64,000 nt of DNA from Desulfuromonadaceae bacterium (GCA_028687585.1 JAQTZV010000011.1:88960-152959), one strand, 5' to 3'. Positions 24,317 through 34,454 are shown, counted from the stretch's first letter. Numbers and translations are program-made. Notes: generated from the sequence alone by a model not told the origin.

Positions 24317-26741
24317 CCCTCACCCTTCTTACCCGCCACTCCCTCACCAGCATCCCCGCGAACAGAACAAATGACAGCAACGTGAGGTATTTGCCGATCT
24401 TGAACGGAAGCGGATCAAAGCGGAACCCAATCTTGTGGGTACCGGGCGTGAGATAGACGCCGCGCAGGACATGGTCAACCGGTACAATCTCCGCAGGCTT
24501 TCCATCCACAGTAGCCACCCACCCCTTGTAATACTTCTCGCCAAGAGTCAGCAGAGAATTCACCGGCGCAGATGCGGTGAGATCGATGCGCTCCCCCTCA
24601 TACCGTGATACCGTGACGTTTCCCGGAGGCAACTGTTCAGCCCGATCTGGATTTTCCATAGCAAACGGCGGCGCGCTCTCAACCATTGCCACTGTCCGGG
24701 GATTAAAGGCGGGGTTCTGCAAGATCGCCAGACGCTGAGCCGGCTCAGGTATCACTGCCACTGACGGGACAAGCCACGCTTTTGGGAGTACATTCCGGTT
24801 TTCCAGAACAACGGTACTGCTTCCCGGTGGAATGAATGCAGGCACAAACTTGTCTCCCAATGCACTTTTCTGTTGCTGATAATCAGCAGACGGCATGATC
24901 AGATACTTCACGTTCATTATATCAAGCATCGGCCCGGCAACACCAAAGGCATCAAGATACTGCTGCCAGCGCACCTGCTGTACCGGATTGGAAGCATACA
25001 TCACCGGAATATGCTGAGAGACATACTGCATAGGGTCGCTACCATCCATTGGCAAAACTCGGTAGGTATTCGATACCGTCGCTAAAAATTTTATCAACGG
25101 GGGGGGCTCGCCGTCTTTTCCCCTGACCGGAGCAGTTGTCAGAAAGAGAAACTTGTCGTTAATCCGCCAAGTGTCGGCAACAAAAAGAAACAGAAGCAGA
25201 TATGGGACAATCTGCGCCATGCGCGGTTTTTTTACCAGCAGCATGGCAGCGGCAATGAGCGCGGACAAAACGGCCGCTATGGCAGTCTCACTTACCAGAT
25301 TCCCCCAGCGCTGCCCCACCAGATACGCTCCCTGTTCATAGCGGGTCGGCTGCGAAAGCGCCTCGACAAAGGTATTCACCCAATATGTCGCACCACCAGC
25401 CTCTATTCCCAGTATGACCAGCAGCAGGACAGGAAGCGCGCAGACGCCGATGAGGTAGCGGGTAAAAGCCTTTGCCCGGCGCACATCCTCATCGCGCAGC
25501 AGATCAATACCGCGAGCCGCCAGAATAGCCAGCCCCAGCACCGGAATAAACATCATCATCTTCGGCACGCGGAAATGATTGATTCCCGGTAAAAACTTGT
25601 ACAACATCCAGTAAAAAGGCGTGTACTTTCCCATAGAGAATAGTATGCCGCCGACTACCCCCCCGATCGATAACCAGGTGTAACGGTCCCGCCGGAACAG
25701 CAGCGGCAGCGGCAGCAGCAGCCAGGGGAGAAGCCCCATATAGCTGGCTGTCTGGGTGAAATGCATCCTTCCCCAGTAGTAGGAGGGAATATTGTCAGGA
25801 TTCGGCCCCGCCTCCTGACGGGAAAGGCCAAATAGGCCGGGAATAACCAGGGCACCCAGTTCCTCGGGGGGAAGTGACCAAGACATAGCCTCCTCCACAT
25901 CCAGGCCGCCTTTGATGCCGCCGGCAGGTTGGCTGGCTCCGCTTTCAACACCTCTGTTGGTATCTTTCGACCAATTGGCAAGCGGAAGCAGTGAAATAGA
26001 GACCGTGGTCAGAAAGAACAGCAGCAGTGCCACATTCATAAGCAGCAGGCGGGGAAGCTCTTTTTTCCTTCCCCCGTTTTCTGCCACCACGACGCCGATA
26101 AGGCGGAACACACCGTATGCCCCAACGCAGAGGCAGGTGTAAAAAGCGATCTGCCAATGGGTGTTGAAGAACTGAAAAGCCAATACAAAGGCAGTGGTAA
26201 GGAAAAAAATTATCCGGCGCGACTGAAAACCGCGCTCCAGAAAATAGAAAGCCCACGGTACATACGAGATTGTGGCGATTTTCATCACATGTCCGGCATT
26301 GATAAGCGAAGCTATCTCCGGGGCCAGGGCAAAAATGAGACCGCCAAGAAATGCTGCCATACGGCTTGCCCCGACCAGACGGCAACAGCAATACGTTCCG
26401 ACAGCCCCGAAGAAAAGATGCAGCACAATGAACCAGGCTACTGATGCAGGGGCGGGAATAACATGCAGGATTATCGGCAAATGAAGGAGAAACTGCATGG
26501 AACTCATCCCCCCCTCATTGGTAAAACCGCTGTTTATAAGATAGTCCCAACTCGCTTTCAGATTACATGAATACAAATCCGACAATGATTTGTCATTATA
26601 CCCTTTCATCCACCAGTACGCTTCATTGATGATATCCGGTGCACGGATGATCCTGTCCGTAAACAGTATGCGCGAATAATAGAGCGCCAGCAGAGCGAAT
26701 AGCCCCAACAGCAGGAAAGTACCCTTATTACGTTTTGTCAT
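24291..26741 (-). CDS. YfhO-family multi-pass membrane protein
   Basis: An 816-residue integral membrane protein with about 12 hydrophobic segments and a C-terminal extracytoplasmic beta-rich domain (about 590-780) before a last transmembrane helix near 790. An early DIINEAYWW loop and GINHFRVPKMM are typical of the YfhO/GT-C-like superfamily. Homologues are proposed to glycosylate lipid-linked or wall polymers in the periplasm, for example lipoteichoic acid in Gram-positives. The start overlaps the upstream GT4 stop by 4 nt, so it belongs to the glycan operon. Confidence 0.85.
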   Translation of the reverse strand: MTKRNKGTFLLLGLFALLALYYSRILFTDRIIRAPDIINEAYWWMKGYNDKSLSDLYSCNLKASWDYLINSGFTNEGGMSSMQFLLHLPIILHVIPAPASVAWFIVLHLFFGAVGTYCCCRLVGASRMAAFLGGLIFALAPEIASLINAGHVMKIATISYVPWAFYFLERGFQSRRIIFFLTTAFVLAFQFFNTHWQIAFYTCLCVGAYGVFRLIGVVVAENGGRKKELPRLLLMNVALLLFFLTTVSISLLPLANWSKDTNRGVESGASQPAGGIKGGLDVEEAMSWSLPPEELGALVIPGLFGLSRQEAGPNPDNIPSYYWGRMHFTQTASYMGLLPWLLLPLPLLFRRDRYTWLSIGGVVGGILFSMGKYTPFYWMLYKFLPGINHFRVPKMMMFIPVLGLAILAARGIDLLRDEDVRRAKAFTRYLIGVCALPVLLLVILGIEAGGATYWVNTFVEALSQPTRYEQGAYLVGQRWGNLVSETAIAAVLSALIAAAMLLVKKPRMAQIVPYLLLFLFVADTWRINDKFLFLTTAPVRGKDGEPPPLIKFLATVSNTYRVLPMDGSDPMQYVSQHIPVMYASNPVQQVRWQQYLDAFGVAGPMLDIMNVKYLIMPSADYQQQKSALGDKFVPAFIPPGSSTVVLENRNVLPKAWLVPSVAVIPEPAQRLAILQNPAFNPRTVAMVESAPPFAMENPDRAEQLPPGNVTVSRYEGERIDLTASAPVNSLLTLGEKYYKGWVATVDGKPAEIVPVDHVLRGVYLTPGTHKIGFRFDPLPFKIGKYLTLLSFVLFAGMLVREWRVRRVRDERYADKR

Positions 26742-27931
26742 GGCGTTACAACGCTCCTGTAGAATATATCAAGCTTTGCTGCGCTATCGATCCAGTTGCA
26801 GTGTTCGAGAAGAGACCGTTTTCCCTCCGCACCAAGTGGTATAGCCGTCTCATGCTGCGTAAGCAACCGTACGGTTTCGTCAATCATCTGCTCAGACGCA
26901 ACCGGATCGCATAAAATCCCGGAGAGGCCATGCGCAATATATTCGACTGCCTGCCCTACCCGGTCGGCCACCACCGGTATACCGGCGCTCAGCAGTTCGG
27001 TCAACTTGGCCGGGCACTTTGCACGGTTCACCAAGGTATCGTCCAACGGATAGATCGCCACGTCACCTGCCGCCAGGTAATCAGGGATCTCTTCCGGTTC
27101 AATCCAGCCGGCCATTACCAGCGCGGTGTCAAAGCCCATGTCCCGGGAAGCCGCTTCCAACAGTTCCTCCTCCCTGTTTTTCCCCTTCCCCACCACCAGG
27201 AAGTGAACATCCGGAACGCGGCGCGCAATCCCGGCAAAAACCCGATACAGCCGCTCTTGAGCAAATTCAAAGAAACGGGTGTACAGCAGAACTACCGGCG
27301 CTCCGGCTGGAATATGCAGCTTGTGCCGAATTCGGGCACCATCTCCCGCAGGAGTTGAAGTGACACCGTTGGGGAGATAGATAATTCGCTCCGCCGCAAC
27401 TCCCATGTCACCGGTGAGATCCTCCAGAGTCCTGCTGGCCACAGTAACCCCCACGGATCGTTCGGACAGCCACTGTTCCTGAAAAGCAAAAAGTCGTTTC
27501 TCCAGCAACGAATAGGACATGAGGTCGTTCATGCCACCTGTGCCCTCCCAATCGTCGCTATCCACAATCAGCGGTGCCAGTCTGATTCCGATACGCTGCA
27601 GCGAAATATGCAGCATGGCCGCCAGACCGCCATACCCTTTGGGCTTGAAGAGGTGGACAATATCCGGTTTTTCAGCCAGTACCGCCCGGAACATCCGCCA
27701 TGCCAGCGGCACTGCGCCAAACCGTTTACCGCACGTGGGGAGAACTGCATTAATCAGCCGCACTCCACGCAGCAGCTCCGTTTTTCCGGAATCCTCAGGA
27801 TTGGTATAGGGAGGGGCGACTATCGTCACCGTGTGCCCCAGTTGCTGCAACTCCACCGCCAACGGCAGCATGCGGGCGATTACAGTACCTTTTGGCCGGA
27901 TGCCAAATGGCGCCAGAAAAACAATTTTCAT
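26738..27931 (-). CDS. Glycosyltransferase family 4
   Basis: A 397-residue GT-B enzyme: MKIVFLAPFGIRPKGTVIAR and the GHTVTIVAPP strand at the N-terminus; IVHLFKPKGYGGLAA; donor half with VVLLYTRFFEFAQERL, LVVGKGKNREEE, DVAIYPLDD and CPAKLTELLSAGIPVVAD (about 306-323), the family glutamate region. It overlaps both neighbours by 4 nt. It is cytoplasmic or peripheral on the inner membrane; the donor sugar is unknown. Confidence 0.9.
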   Translation of the reverse strand: MKIVFLAPFGIRPKGTVIARMLPLAVELQQLGHTVTIVAPPYTNPEDSGKTELLRGVRLINAVLPTCGKRFGAVPLAWRMFRAVLAEKPDIVHLFKPKGYGGLAAMLHISLQRIGIRLAPLIVDSDDWEGTGGMNDLMSYSLLEKRLFAFQEQWLSERSVGVTVASRTLEDLTGDMGVAAERIIYLPNGVTSTPAGDGARIRHKLHIPAGAPVVLLYTRFFEFAQERLYRVFAGIARRVPDVHFLVVGKGKNREEELLEAASRDMGFDTALVMAGWIEPEEIPDYLAAGDVAIYPLDDTLVNRAKCPAKLTELLSAGIPVVADRVGQAVEYIAHGLSGILCDPVASEQMIDETVRLLTQHETAIPLGAEGKRSLLEHCNWIDSAAKLDIFYRSVVTP

Positions 27932-28728
27932 CGTTTGTTCGCCATATTATTACCGATTATAAAAGGGATGCGCAACTTTTTGGCCATTTTGTACAGATTT
28001 GAATCACGCATCAGGTAATACAGCTCCAGCAGCAATCGCGATTTGACCGCAAACAATCGAGGGTGGTTACGCATCAGTTGCAGGTGCATCTCAACCTTGG
28101 TGCATCGATCCATGGAACGTTCCCGGGATCCTGCCACAACCCGATAGTAAAAAAGCGTCTCCGGAATGCGGATCACCTTTCTGTCCATTTCAAGAAGCGA
28201 CAGCCAGAAGTCCCAGTCCTCCCAACCTTTCACCATGTTTAGATTGTATCCCCCCGCTTTATCCCAGTCTGCCTTTCGATAGAAGGCGGAACAGAATATC
28301 AGGTTGGAGAAACGCATTCCCCATGCAGAGAAGTCGGGAATATCCCAGCGCCCCTGACGCGCTCCGAAACATTCAGCCAGGCAGTAGACAATCCCGATCT
28401 CCGGATTTTGCTCCAGGATTTCAACCCCCTTTTCAAGATAGGTATTGCCTATGCGATCATCGGCGTCAAGCGGCAGGATATATTCGCCGCAGGCTTGGGC
28501 TATACCGGTGTTACGAGCCATGGCAACGCCCTGATTCACGGTGTGAACAATTCTTGTCTGCGGTTTGCGGAAGTCGGCCAGAAGGCGATTGGTCACCTCA
28601 TCCGTGGAGCCATCGTTGACAATAATAATCTCAAAGTTGCGGAAAGTCTGGGCCAGTACCGACTCAACCACCTCTTCGAGGAATACTCCCTGGTTATAGC
28701 AGGGTATGATAATGCTAACCTTGGGCAT
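27928..28728 (-). CDS. Glycosyltransferase family 2
   Basis: A 266-residue GT-A enzyme from ATG 28726-28728: MPKVSIIIPCYNQGVFLEE, IIIVNDGSTDE (about 33-43) and the DxD site LPLDADDRIG near residue 88, then WEDWDFWLSL as acceptor-site motif. The frame is open for another 33 codons upstream, but those lie inside the preceding gene and do not look like protein. It shares 14 nt with the end of the fused GT gene and 4 nt with the GT4 gene. Confidence 0.9.
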   Translation of the reverse strand: MPKVSIIIPCYNQGVFLEEVVESVLAQTFRNFEIIIVNDGSTDEVTNRLLADFRKPQTRIVHTVNQGVAMARNTGIAQACGEYILPLDADDRIGNTYLEKGVEILEQNPEIGIVYCLAECFGARQGRWDIPDFSAWGMRFSNLIFCSAFYRKADWDKAGGYNLNMVKGWEDWDFWLSLLEMDRKVIRIPETLFYYRVVAGSRERSMDRCTKVEMHLQLMRNHPRLFAVKSRLLLELYYLMRDSNLYKMAKKLRIPFIIGNNMANKR

Positions 28729-30685
28729 TACCGTTCCGATGGTTCTCAATATCAGCAAGCAGTGTCGAGCGGTACAACCTGCAGAATCTCTCTCCGCCAA
28801 AATTATCGCGTGCATAATCGTACGCATTACGGGACATGGTCATCATCTGATCCCTGTTATTGGTCAGCTTTTCTATCGCAGCGAACATCGCTTCGGCAAG
28901 CAAATCTTCATTCGGTAAATTTTCTATCAGCAATCCAGTGACCCCTGATTTCACGTGCTGAGGAATTCCGCCAACGGCTGTTGAAATCGGCACAACACCC
29001 TGTGCCATAGCCTCCATGATCACCAGGGGAAACCCTTCACGACTGGAGGTCAGAAGGAGCAGATGCGCGCGCTCATAGTAACCGTTCAGTTCCACCTGGT
29101 CGGTTAATTCTCCCGTGAATTGACAGAAGGGCCGATCGCTCATTGCGACACTTTCAGTCACATTGCCAATCATGGTGACCGTAACCGGCAATTTTCTTGA
29201 AGCACAGAGAGCGGCTACTCGTCCGGCAATATGGACCCGCTTTTCCTCTGAACCGCGTCCAACATACAGTATGTTCAGCTCTTCAACCACACCCTTTTCA
29301 CGGTACTCATGTGGCACATCCACACGATTTTCAATCAGCTCTATCCGCTCTCCCAACGCCGTGTCAATTCCTTTTACTCTGTATTGATTCATCAGATCCA
29401 TCCTGGTCTGCAACGTTATTACGACTCGTTTGTCAATATGGTGGATAACCGGCAGGCTGAAATCTTCTGAGCCTCCGCCAAATGCGTGCAGCAAATCAAC
29501 AACTCTGACGTCTTCAGAGAGATGGGGGAGCATTTTGTAAAAGAAAAGAGTGTTGCAGCCAAAGACAACGGAGTTGGGATGTTTGTTGATGAACCCCGCC
29601 ATAAGCCAGACACTGAGTGGATAGGTGTATTTCAGTCGGAGGCACCAATTGAAGGTGCGCGCCACCCGGTCAAATTCACCCCGAAGCGCTCCCGGACGTG
29701 GCGACCATTTCGTGAAGAACACCCATGGCTTCAAGTCGGCAAAACAGTTGACGATATCAGCATGAACCCGCTCGGCGCCGCCGATATGGCAAAAGGGGAA
29801 AAAGAAAAACAAACCGCTCCGGTTACGAACAGGAAGCAGACTCCCGATAAACCTGCCAATGACAGCCACTGAATCTACGAATTGATTTACTACCAGTTTG
29901 CCTAAAAAGTAATAGAGGTCTTTAAAAATGTTCAGAAATACTCTAGCTACAAAACAATTGAAACGACCAGTTATCAGGCGATTCAAAACGAATCTGGATT
30001 TAGTACGGACATTCTTCAGATCCGGGTTGCGCCTGTTACTCATGAAAGTTATGGAAAGCGGGCTTAAACGGTATTTGAGAAGACATTCGTCGAGCTTGTC
30101 AATTCTATGCCCGTCAGCGATCAACCTAAGCCAGAGATCATAATCCTCCGAATTTACCTGACGTGGATCATATTCATAAGTGGATAGAGTTTGCCTCCCG
30201 ATCATCACTCCGGGGTGCGCAATACAATTGGCACGAGGCAGGCGTTGAACGATCTCGCCGTATGACGTAAATTTGCTGTCATCGTTCCAAAATCCACATT
30301 CCTCGCCAACGGAATCAATGAAATAACATTTTACCGCTACCAAGGTGCATTCGGGATGAGTTTCAAGATATTCAATTTGTTTTGACAAACGTTCTGGCAG
30401 ACTGATGTCGTCACAATCCATCCGGGCAATATACTCCCCTTTCGCAAGGGCAATCCCCCTGTTTAAGGTTGCAATCAGACCAAGATTCTTCTCGTTGTGA
30501 ACCAGATTTATCCTGGAATCATTATAGGAAGTTATTATTTCAACCGAGTGATCGGAGGAGCCATCGTTAATTATAATAAATTCAAAGTCAGAGAAAGACT
30601 GGTTCAAAATACTCTCTACTGCCTCACGAAGAAAGCGTTCGCCATTATATACCGGCATGAGAACCGTTACTTTTGGAGTGATCAC
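28715..30685 (-). CDS. Fused GT2-GT4 bifunctional glycosyltransferase
   Basis: A 656-residue protein with two glycosyltransferases in one chain. Residues about 1-230 are GT2 (VTVLMPVYNGERFLREA, FIIINDGSSDHS, DxD in ARMDCDDISLP). Residues about 270-650 are GT4, with LLHAFGGGSEDF, ILYVGRGSEEKRVHIAG and SREGFPLVIMEAMAQGVVP. I favour GTG 30683-30685: it overlaps the upstream stop as GTGA and has GAGGG 7 nt before it; a GTG at 30703 overlaps more. Such fusions can add two sugars in sequence to one acceptor. Confidence 0.9.
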   Translation of the reverse strand: MITPKVTVLMPVYNGERFLREAVESILNQSFSDFEFIIINDGSSDHSVEIITSYNDSRINLVHNEKNLGLIATLNRGIALAKGEYIARMDCDDISLPERLSKQIEYLETHPECTLVAVKCYFIDSVGEECGFWNDDSKFTSYGEIVQRLPRANCIAHPGVMIGRQTLSTYEYDPRQVNSEDYDLWLRLIADGHRIDKLDECLLKYRLSPLSITFMSNRRNPDLKNVRTKSRFVLNRLITGRFNCFVARVFLNIFKDLYYFLGKLVVNQFVDSVAVIGRFIGSLLPVRNRSGLFFFFPFCHIGGAERVHADIVNCFADLKPWVFFTKWSPRPGALRGEFDRVARTFNWCLRLKYTYPLSVWLMAGFINKHPNSVVFGCNTLFFYKMLPHLSEDVRVVDLLHAFGGGSEDFSLPVIHHIDKRVVITLQTRMDLMNQYRVKGIDTALGERIELIENRVDVPHEYREKGVVEELNILYVGRGSEEKRVHIAGRVAALCASRKLPVTVTMIGNVTESVAMSDRPFCQFTGELTDQVELNGYYERAHLLLLTSSREGFPLVIMEAMAQGVVPISTAVGGIPQHVKSGVTGLLIENLPNEDLLAEAMFAAIEKLTNNRDQMMTMSRNAYDYARDNFGGERFCRLYRSTLLADIENHRNGNAQG

Positions 30686-31575
30686 GCCGCAACCCTCAAC
30701 CACGATTCCGGCAACAGGTCCCGGGTGTCAATCTCCGGTTTTGTGAACCAGCGCGACGGCGCCACGACGATCTTATCCGGGTTTCGGTTCAGCCAACCTC
30801 CCCACCAACTGAATGAACTGTTGGCTATGATATTATGCCGACAGAGGCTCATAAGGCGTAAATCCTCATGCCCATGAGAACCGTTGTGGGTGATTATCGT
30901 TGTCGGGAATGGAATCTTCAGATTGTCCTGAACCCAATTCGGGTCGTCTGAAAAAACATAGAACTCTGGGTGGTTCACCTCGTCGGAGATGCGCTTGATG
31001 GCATGGTCATAATACTCTAGTCCGCAGATACCGTGAAAACTTGCCGTTTCAGGGTTGGTAACGAAATCGCCTCGCCGCACATGCAGGGACACCGACTCCG
31101 TTTCTTCAATCCGGATAGCAAGTTCTAGATTTCTGCCTTCAATTGGATCGCACACCGTAAACTCTTCCCTGATTTCCCCGACAACAGCAGCAAAATACCT
31201 TTCCGACTGCCAATAACCGTCAAGATAACGGTCATCGGGAGTTGAAGAGAAGTTGGAATCATAATTAAAGTGTGGCTCGCAATAATCGCCGGGCAAAGGC
31301 CGTTTCCTGCCTACCAACTGCGAACCGGCGGAGAGAATCCGGAGCACAAAACTTTCTCCCTGTCTGCGCAACGAGTCAATTTCAGCAAAAGTGGCAATTT
31401 CGGCAGTTATTGACAAATGCTTCAGCTCATATTCGCGGGGTGTGCTGATACCTTTAGCCTCCAACATGGAGATATCCAGCTTAAGTTGTGTGTTGTGAAG
31501 CGACGATAGCTGCCGGCCGGCCGCATACTGGAACATCTGGTTGCCGAGGCCCCCCATGAGCTTGACAATAATCAC
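30682..31575 (-). CDS. GT11 family alpha-1,2-fucosyltransferase-like enzyme
   Basis: A 297-residue protein. MIIVKLMGGLGNQMFQYA is the family N-terminal motif, HVRRGDFV (about 155) matches the HxRRxD motif that contacts GDP-fucose, and ANSSFSWWGGWLN (about 252-264) is the C-terminal family motif. GT11 enzymes transfer L-fucose from GDP-fucose in alpha-1,2 linkage. The GDP-fucose synthase gene 4 kb upstream in the same direction supports this donor. It lies 2 nt after the upstream methyltransferase gene. Confidence 0.93.
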   Translation of the reverse strand: MIIVKLMGGLGNQMFQYAAGRQLSSLHNTQLKLDISMLEAKGISTPREYELKHLSITAEIATFAEIDSLRRQGESFVLRILSAGSQLVGRKRPLPGDYCEPHFNYDSNFSSTPDDRYLDGYWQSERYFAAVVGEIREEFTVCDPIEGRNLELAIRIEETESVSLHVRRGDFVTNPETASFHGICGLEYYDHAIKRISDEVNHPEFYVFSDDPNWVQDNLKIPFPTTIITHNGSHGHEDLRLMSLCRHNIIANSSFSWWGGWLNRNPDKIVVAPSRWFTKPEIDTRDLLPESWLRVAA

Positions 31576-31577
31576 TG

Positions 31578-32282
31578 TTAGCCCTTTTTTACCGCTGACA
31601 CGTGATATCCAAAGCAGAGCAACTCGTGTGAACCGGTGTCTCGCCCTGTTCTCCTTGCGAGGACAAACAGCATGAGCTGGACAACAATCTTCTCCAACAG
31701 GTTTAGCTTGCTGCTGGCATATTTTTTTGAAATTAGGCCGACCCTTCGAATCTCCTGAGCAAGGTACTCGATGTAATTGCCATTGTGCCGAAGCTCTACA
31801 ATCTCGAATCCGCAGGCAGAAAGATGCGTTTCGTAAAAGTATCGATTGAACCCTGAATAATAATGAAACGGCGCGAAATGGGTGAGACTGCAGAACGGGG
31901 CAGTCAGAATCAGATGGCCTCCCGGCCTCAGCAGACGAGAAAACTCCTGCAAGGCACGTAAAGGCTCCGGTAGATGCTCAAAGACCTCAATACACATGAT
32001 GGCATCGAACGATGCATCAGGTGCTGGTATGGCGGTAATGTCGCAGACGATGTCAAGCCGTCTCTGATCCCATGACCCCATCTGAAGACCCGATGCGTCA
32101 CCAGTCCCGTCATATTGGGCAAAGTCCTGTGAGACATAATTAAGATGGGCACAGAAACGCTTATACTGCAATTCGCCCGCACCGGCGTCGAGAATCCGGC
32201 TGCCGGCAGGGATGCTCTTGAGTGCATCTTCCAGCCACGCCTCACGGGTTGCTTCGTTATTTATCCCAACACTTGTCAACAT
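31578..32282 (-). CDS. Class I SAM-dependent methyltransferase (Methyltransf_11 type)
   Basis: A 234-residue protein from ATG 32280-32282: motif I ILDAGAGELQYKRF (about 29-42), DIVCDITAIPAPDASFDAIMC and the post-motif EVFEHLPEPLRAL, then GGHLILTAPFCSLTH. The frame is open for 12 more codons upstream but these overlap the previous gene. It overlaps the DUF268-like gene by 7 nt. A glycan or lipid-carrier substrate is likely from context. Confidence 0.86.
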   Translation of the reverse strand: MLTSVGINNEATREAWLEDALKSIPAGSRILDAGAGELQYKRFCAHLNYVSQDFAQYDGTGDASGLQMGSWDQRRLDIVCDITAIPAPDASFDAIMCIEVFEHLPEPLRALQEFSRLLRPGGHLILTAPFCSLTHFAPFHYYSGFNRYFYETHLSACGFEIVELRHNGNYIEYLAQEIRRVGLISKKYASSKLNLLEKIVVQLMLFVLARRTGRDTGSHELLCFGYHVSAVKKG

Positions 32283-33112
32283 GTCAGCGATTCCTTCCTG
32301 AACCAGAAACAGCCGCAACCGTAGCTCTGGGCATCAGACTGTTCCTGCGAGGCATTACGTATTAGTCCACCATCCTCTGATTTGTCGGGAATTAAAGAGA
32401 ACTCAACCAGTTTTAAGTCAGAGAAATATCCAATAATCTGTCGATATGCATAAATTCTATGGGCGTTGAACATTATTCGCGGTTGGCCGATAGGGACCAC
32501 AAAAAGTAGATTTCCGCCCTGAGCCAGGACCCGCTTCAGTTGTGAAATCGCCTTCAGGTCGCCATCCGGATCTATCTGGTCACCATAGCGCCCCAAACCC
32601 ACATGCTCGACCACATGCATGCAAGAGAGAGATGCGACACTATTGTCAGGAAAAGGGAGCGCGAGCAAGTCAGCCGAAGCAGAATTCAGGCCGCTCAATG
32701 CTAAATTAGCAGGACGGTAATCATAGAACTGTACCGGTAGAAAGGCTGAAACCAAAGTGCAGAAATATAGTGAAGAAGAGATGTCAATATGATATTCCGG
32801 CCTTGTTTCCGCTAAAATACGCGCTGCCCAGGCAGGATGAAAAACATAGTGTCGATCAAAGCCGGTACTTTTAGTCTTGTCCTTCAGGCATGGATATCGA
32901 TCGCTCCAATTAAGCCTGAAGTAGGGACGGTCTTTCCCTTTCAAGCGGCTGAATGTGCAGTAATCTAATATGTACTTCACATAAAAAAAGGCTTCTTTAA
33001 CACACGTATATCCCCAGGCAATCAGTCTGTTTTTTTTCATCAATGACGTAATTACAAATTTCTCTGAATCTAATTTGCTCCACATAACGTCCTTTCCAAC
33101 ACCGCTTACCAT
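32276..33112 (-). CDS. DUF268-like putative methyltransferase
   Basis: About 278 residues from ATG 33110-33112, just after the flippase stop; a GTG at 33133 is possible. DRYPCLKDKTKSTGFDRHY, HIDISSSLYFCTLVSAF, FYDYRP and SLSCMHVVEHVGLGRYGD match the DUF268/methyltransferase-like proteins found in polysaccharide loci. The SAM-binding loop is degenerate, with HIDISSS in place of the usual glycine-rich motif, so methyl transfer is uncertain. The GC content is lower than average for the window, like that of the flippase gene. Confidence 0.75.
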   Translation of the reverse strand: MVSGVGKDVMWSKLDSEKFVITSLMKKNRLIAWGYTCVKEAFFYVKYILDYCTFSRLKGKDRPYFRLNWSDRYPCLKDKTKSTGFDRHYVFHPAWAARILAETRPEYHIDISSSLYFCTLVSAFLPVQFYDYRPANLALSGLNSASADLLALPFPDNSVASLSCMHVVEHVGLGRYGDQIDPDGDLKAISQLKRVLAQGGNLLFVVPIGQPRIMFNAHRIYAYRQIIGYFSDLKLVEFSLIPDKSEDGGLIRNASQEQSDAQSYGCGCFWFRKESLTC

Positions 33113-33113
33113 G

Positions 33114-34454
33114 CTATTGTACGTATCCACCACTAAACTCTACCCTCAATCTGTTGTTAACTATTAAAACAGCCATCACATATAGTGTAGAAGAAAAACA
33201 GAGAGCCCATGCCATACCAACTAAGCCATAGTGCCATGCAAACAGGTACCCAAAGATCAGAAGAGTTAATGCTTGCACACCTTTTGGCCAAAAATAGACG
33301 TTTGGCTGATTGGAATACATACCCTTCAAGCAAAATATCTGGCCGATGTTGTAGAGTACAAGCCCAAGAACTACGATCCAGAGAACATTGTGACTCGCTG
33401 CATATAGCCGATTAGTAAATATCCTCATAATAGGATCGCTAAAAAAAAAGGCTCCCGTGATAATCAAAAACGACGCCGATGCTGACGCCAAGACTGTCTG
33501 ACGTAGCAAGGCAGCACTCTCCCGCACCTGGACCTGCGAAGACATGGCACCAGCCCTCTCAAAAACGATAGGAACCATTAATTGATTAATCAGGGAAAAG
33601 AGGAGGTTAACCGGAGAGGATGCAATCTGAAAAATTGCTGCGTAAACCCCGACCATACTCGCACCGCCAACCACCTGTATAATCCACCTGTCAGCATAGA
33701 GACTGACAATAGCGAATCCGGCAAAAAAAACAAACGGAGTAGCGTAGGCCACGAATTCACGTCTGCCATCATTAAGCAATTCTTCCTTTAAACTTTCAGA
33801 ATGCCAGTATTGTCGGATATCGTCATTCTTCATGGCAAACCAATGTTGAGAAACTGTTATCAAGAGAGTTCCGCACAGATATCCCAGAAGGACGACATAG
33901 CCACTATTGCTGAACAGCCATAATAGCGCGATAGAGATTCCTATCCGCAACCAAACGTCAAATCCTTGGTGGAGAGCCACTATTTTCCGTTGCCTGATGG
34001 CGCTCTGCATGGAGAGATACGACGAGTTTATCCCACTGGAGATGCCAAACAAAGCAGAAAAAAGAACCAGCAGGGCCCACTCCAAATTAACCCAAATACC
34101 AGCAAAACCAGCAATAACAACGGCAAGAAGAGATAGTCCAACTGCTAGCCGGAAATGCCATCTTCTGAGAACGGTGAAGTAAACAGCAAGTGCACTGCGT
34201 TCCCGATAAACTGCAAAATATCTGGCAACAACATTGGCGATGGGACCATATACATATGTAGTTAATACGCCCGCAATGCTGAGACCCAAGGCAAGCTGCC
34301 CATACCCATTCGGTCCCATTAAGTTAGTCAGCACTTTGATACCTATGAAGCCACCAACAAAACCCAAAGCTTGCCCAAGCAATATCCAGCCAAGCTCCGC
34401 CTTCAACTTTGTAAATTGGTTTAGTAATGGTTGAACTTTCTCAATATAGCTCAT
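33114..34454 (-). CDS. Wzx-type lipid-linked oligosaccharide flippase
   Basis: A 446-residue membrane protein with about 12-14 transmembrane segments and a pattern typical of the MATE/Wzx superfamily (LGQALGFVGGFIGIKVLTNL near the start, FQIASSPVNLLFSLINQ in the middle). It flips undecaprenyl-linked repeat units to the periplasm. I prefer ATG 34452-34454, preceded by AGGAG; ATGs at 34472 and 34493 have weaker sites. It is AT-rich and belongs to the second glycan block, separate from Wzm/Wzt. No Wzy polymerase was recognised. Confidence 0.88.
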   Translation of the reverse strand: MSYIEKVQPLLNQFTKLKAELGWILLGQALGFVGGFIGIKVLTNLMGPNGYGQLALGLSIAGVLTTYVYGPIANVVARYFAVYRERSALAVYFTVLRRWHFRLAVGLSLLAVVIAGFAGIWVNLEWALLVLFSALFGISSGINSSYLSMQSAIRQRKIVALHQGFDVWLRIGISIALLWLFSNSGYVVLLGYLCGTLLITVSQHWFAMKNDDIRQYWHSESLKEELLNDGRREFVAYATPFVFFAGFAIVSLYADRWIIQVVGGASMVGVYAAIFQIASSPVNLLFSLINQLMVPIVFERAGAMSSQVQVRESAALLRQTVLASASASFLIITGAFFFSDPIMRIFTNRLYAASHNVLWIVVLGLVLYNIGQIFCLKGMYSNQPNVYFWPKGVQALTLLIFGYLFAWHYGLVGMAWALCFSSTLYVMAVLIVNNRLRVEFSGGYVQ

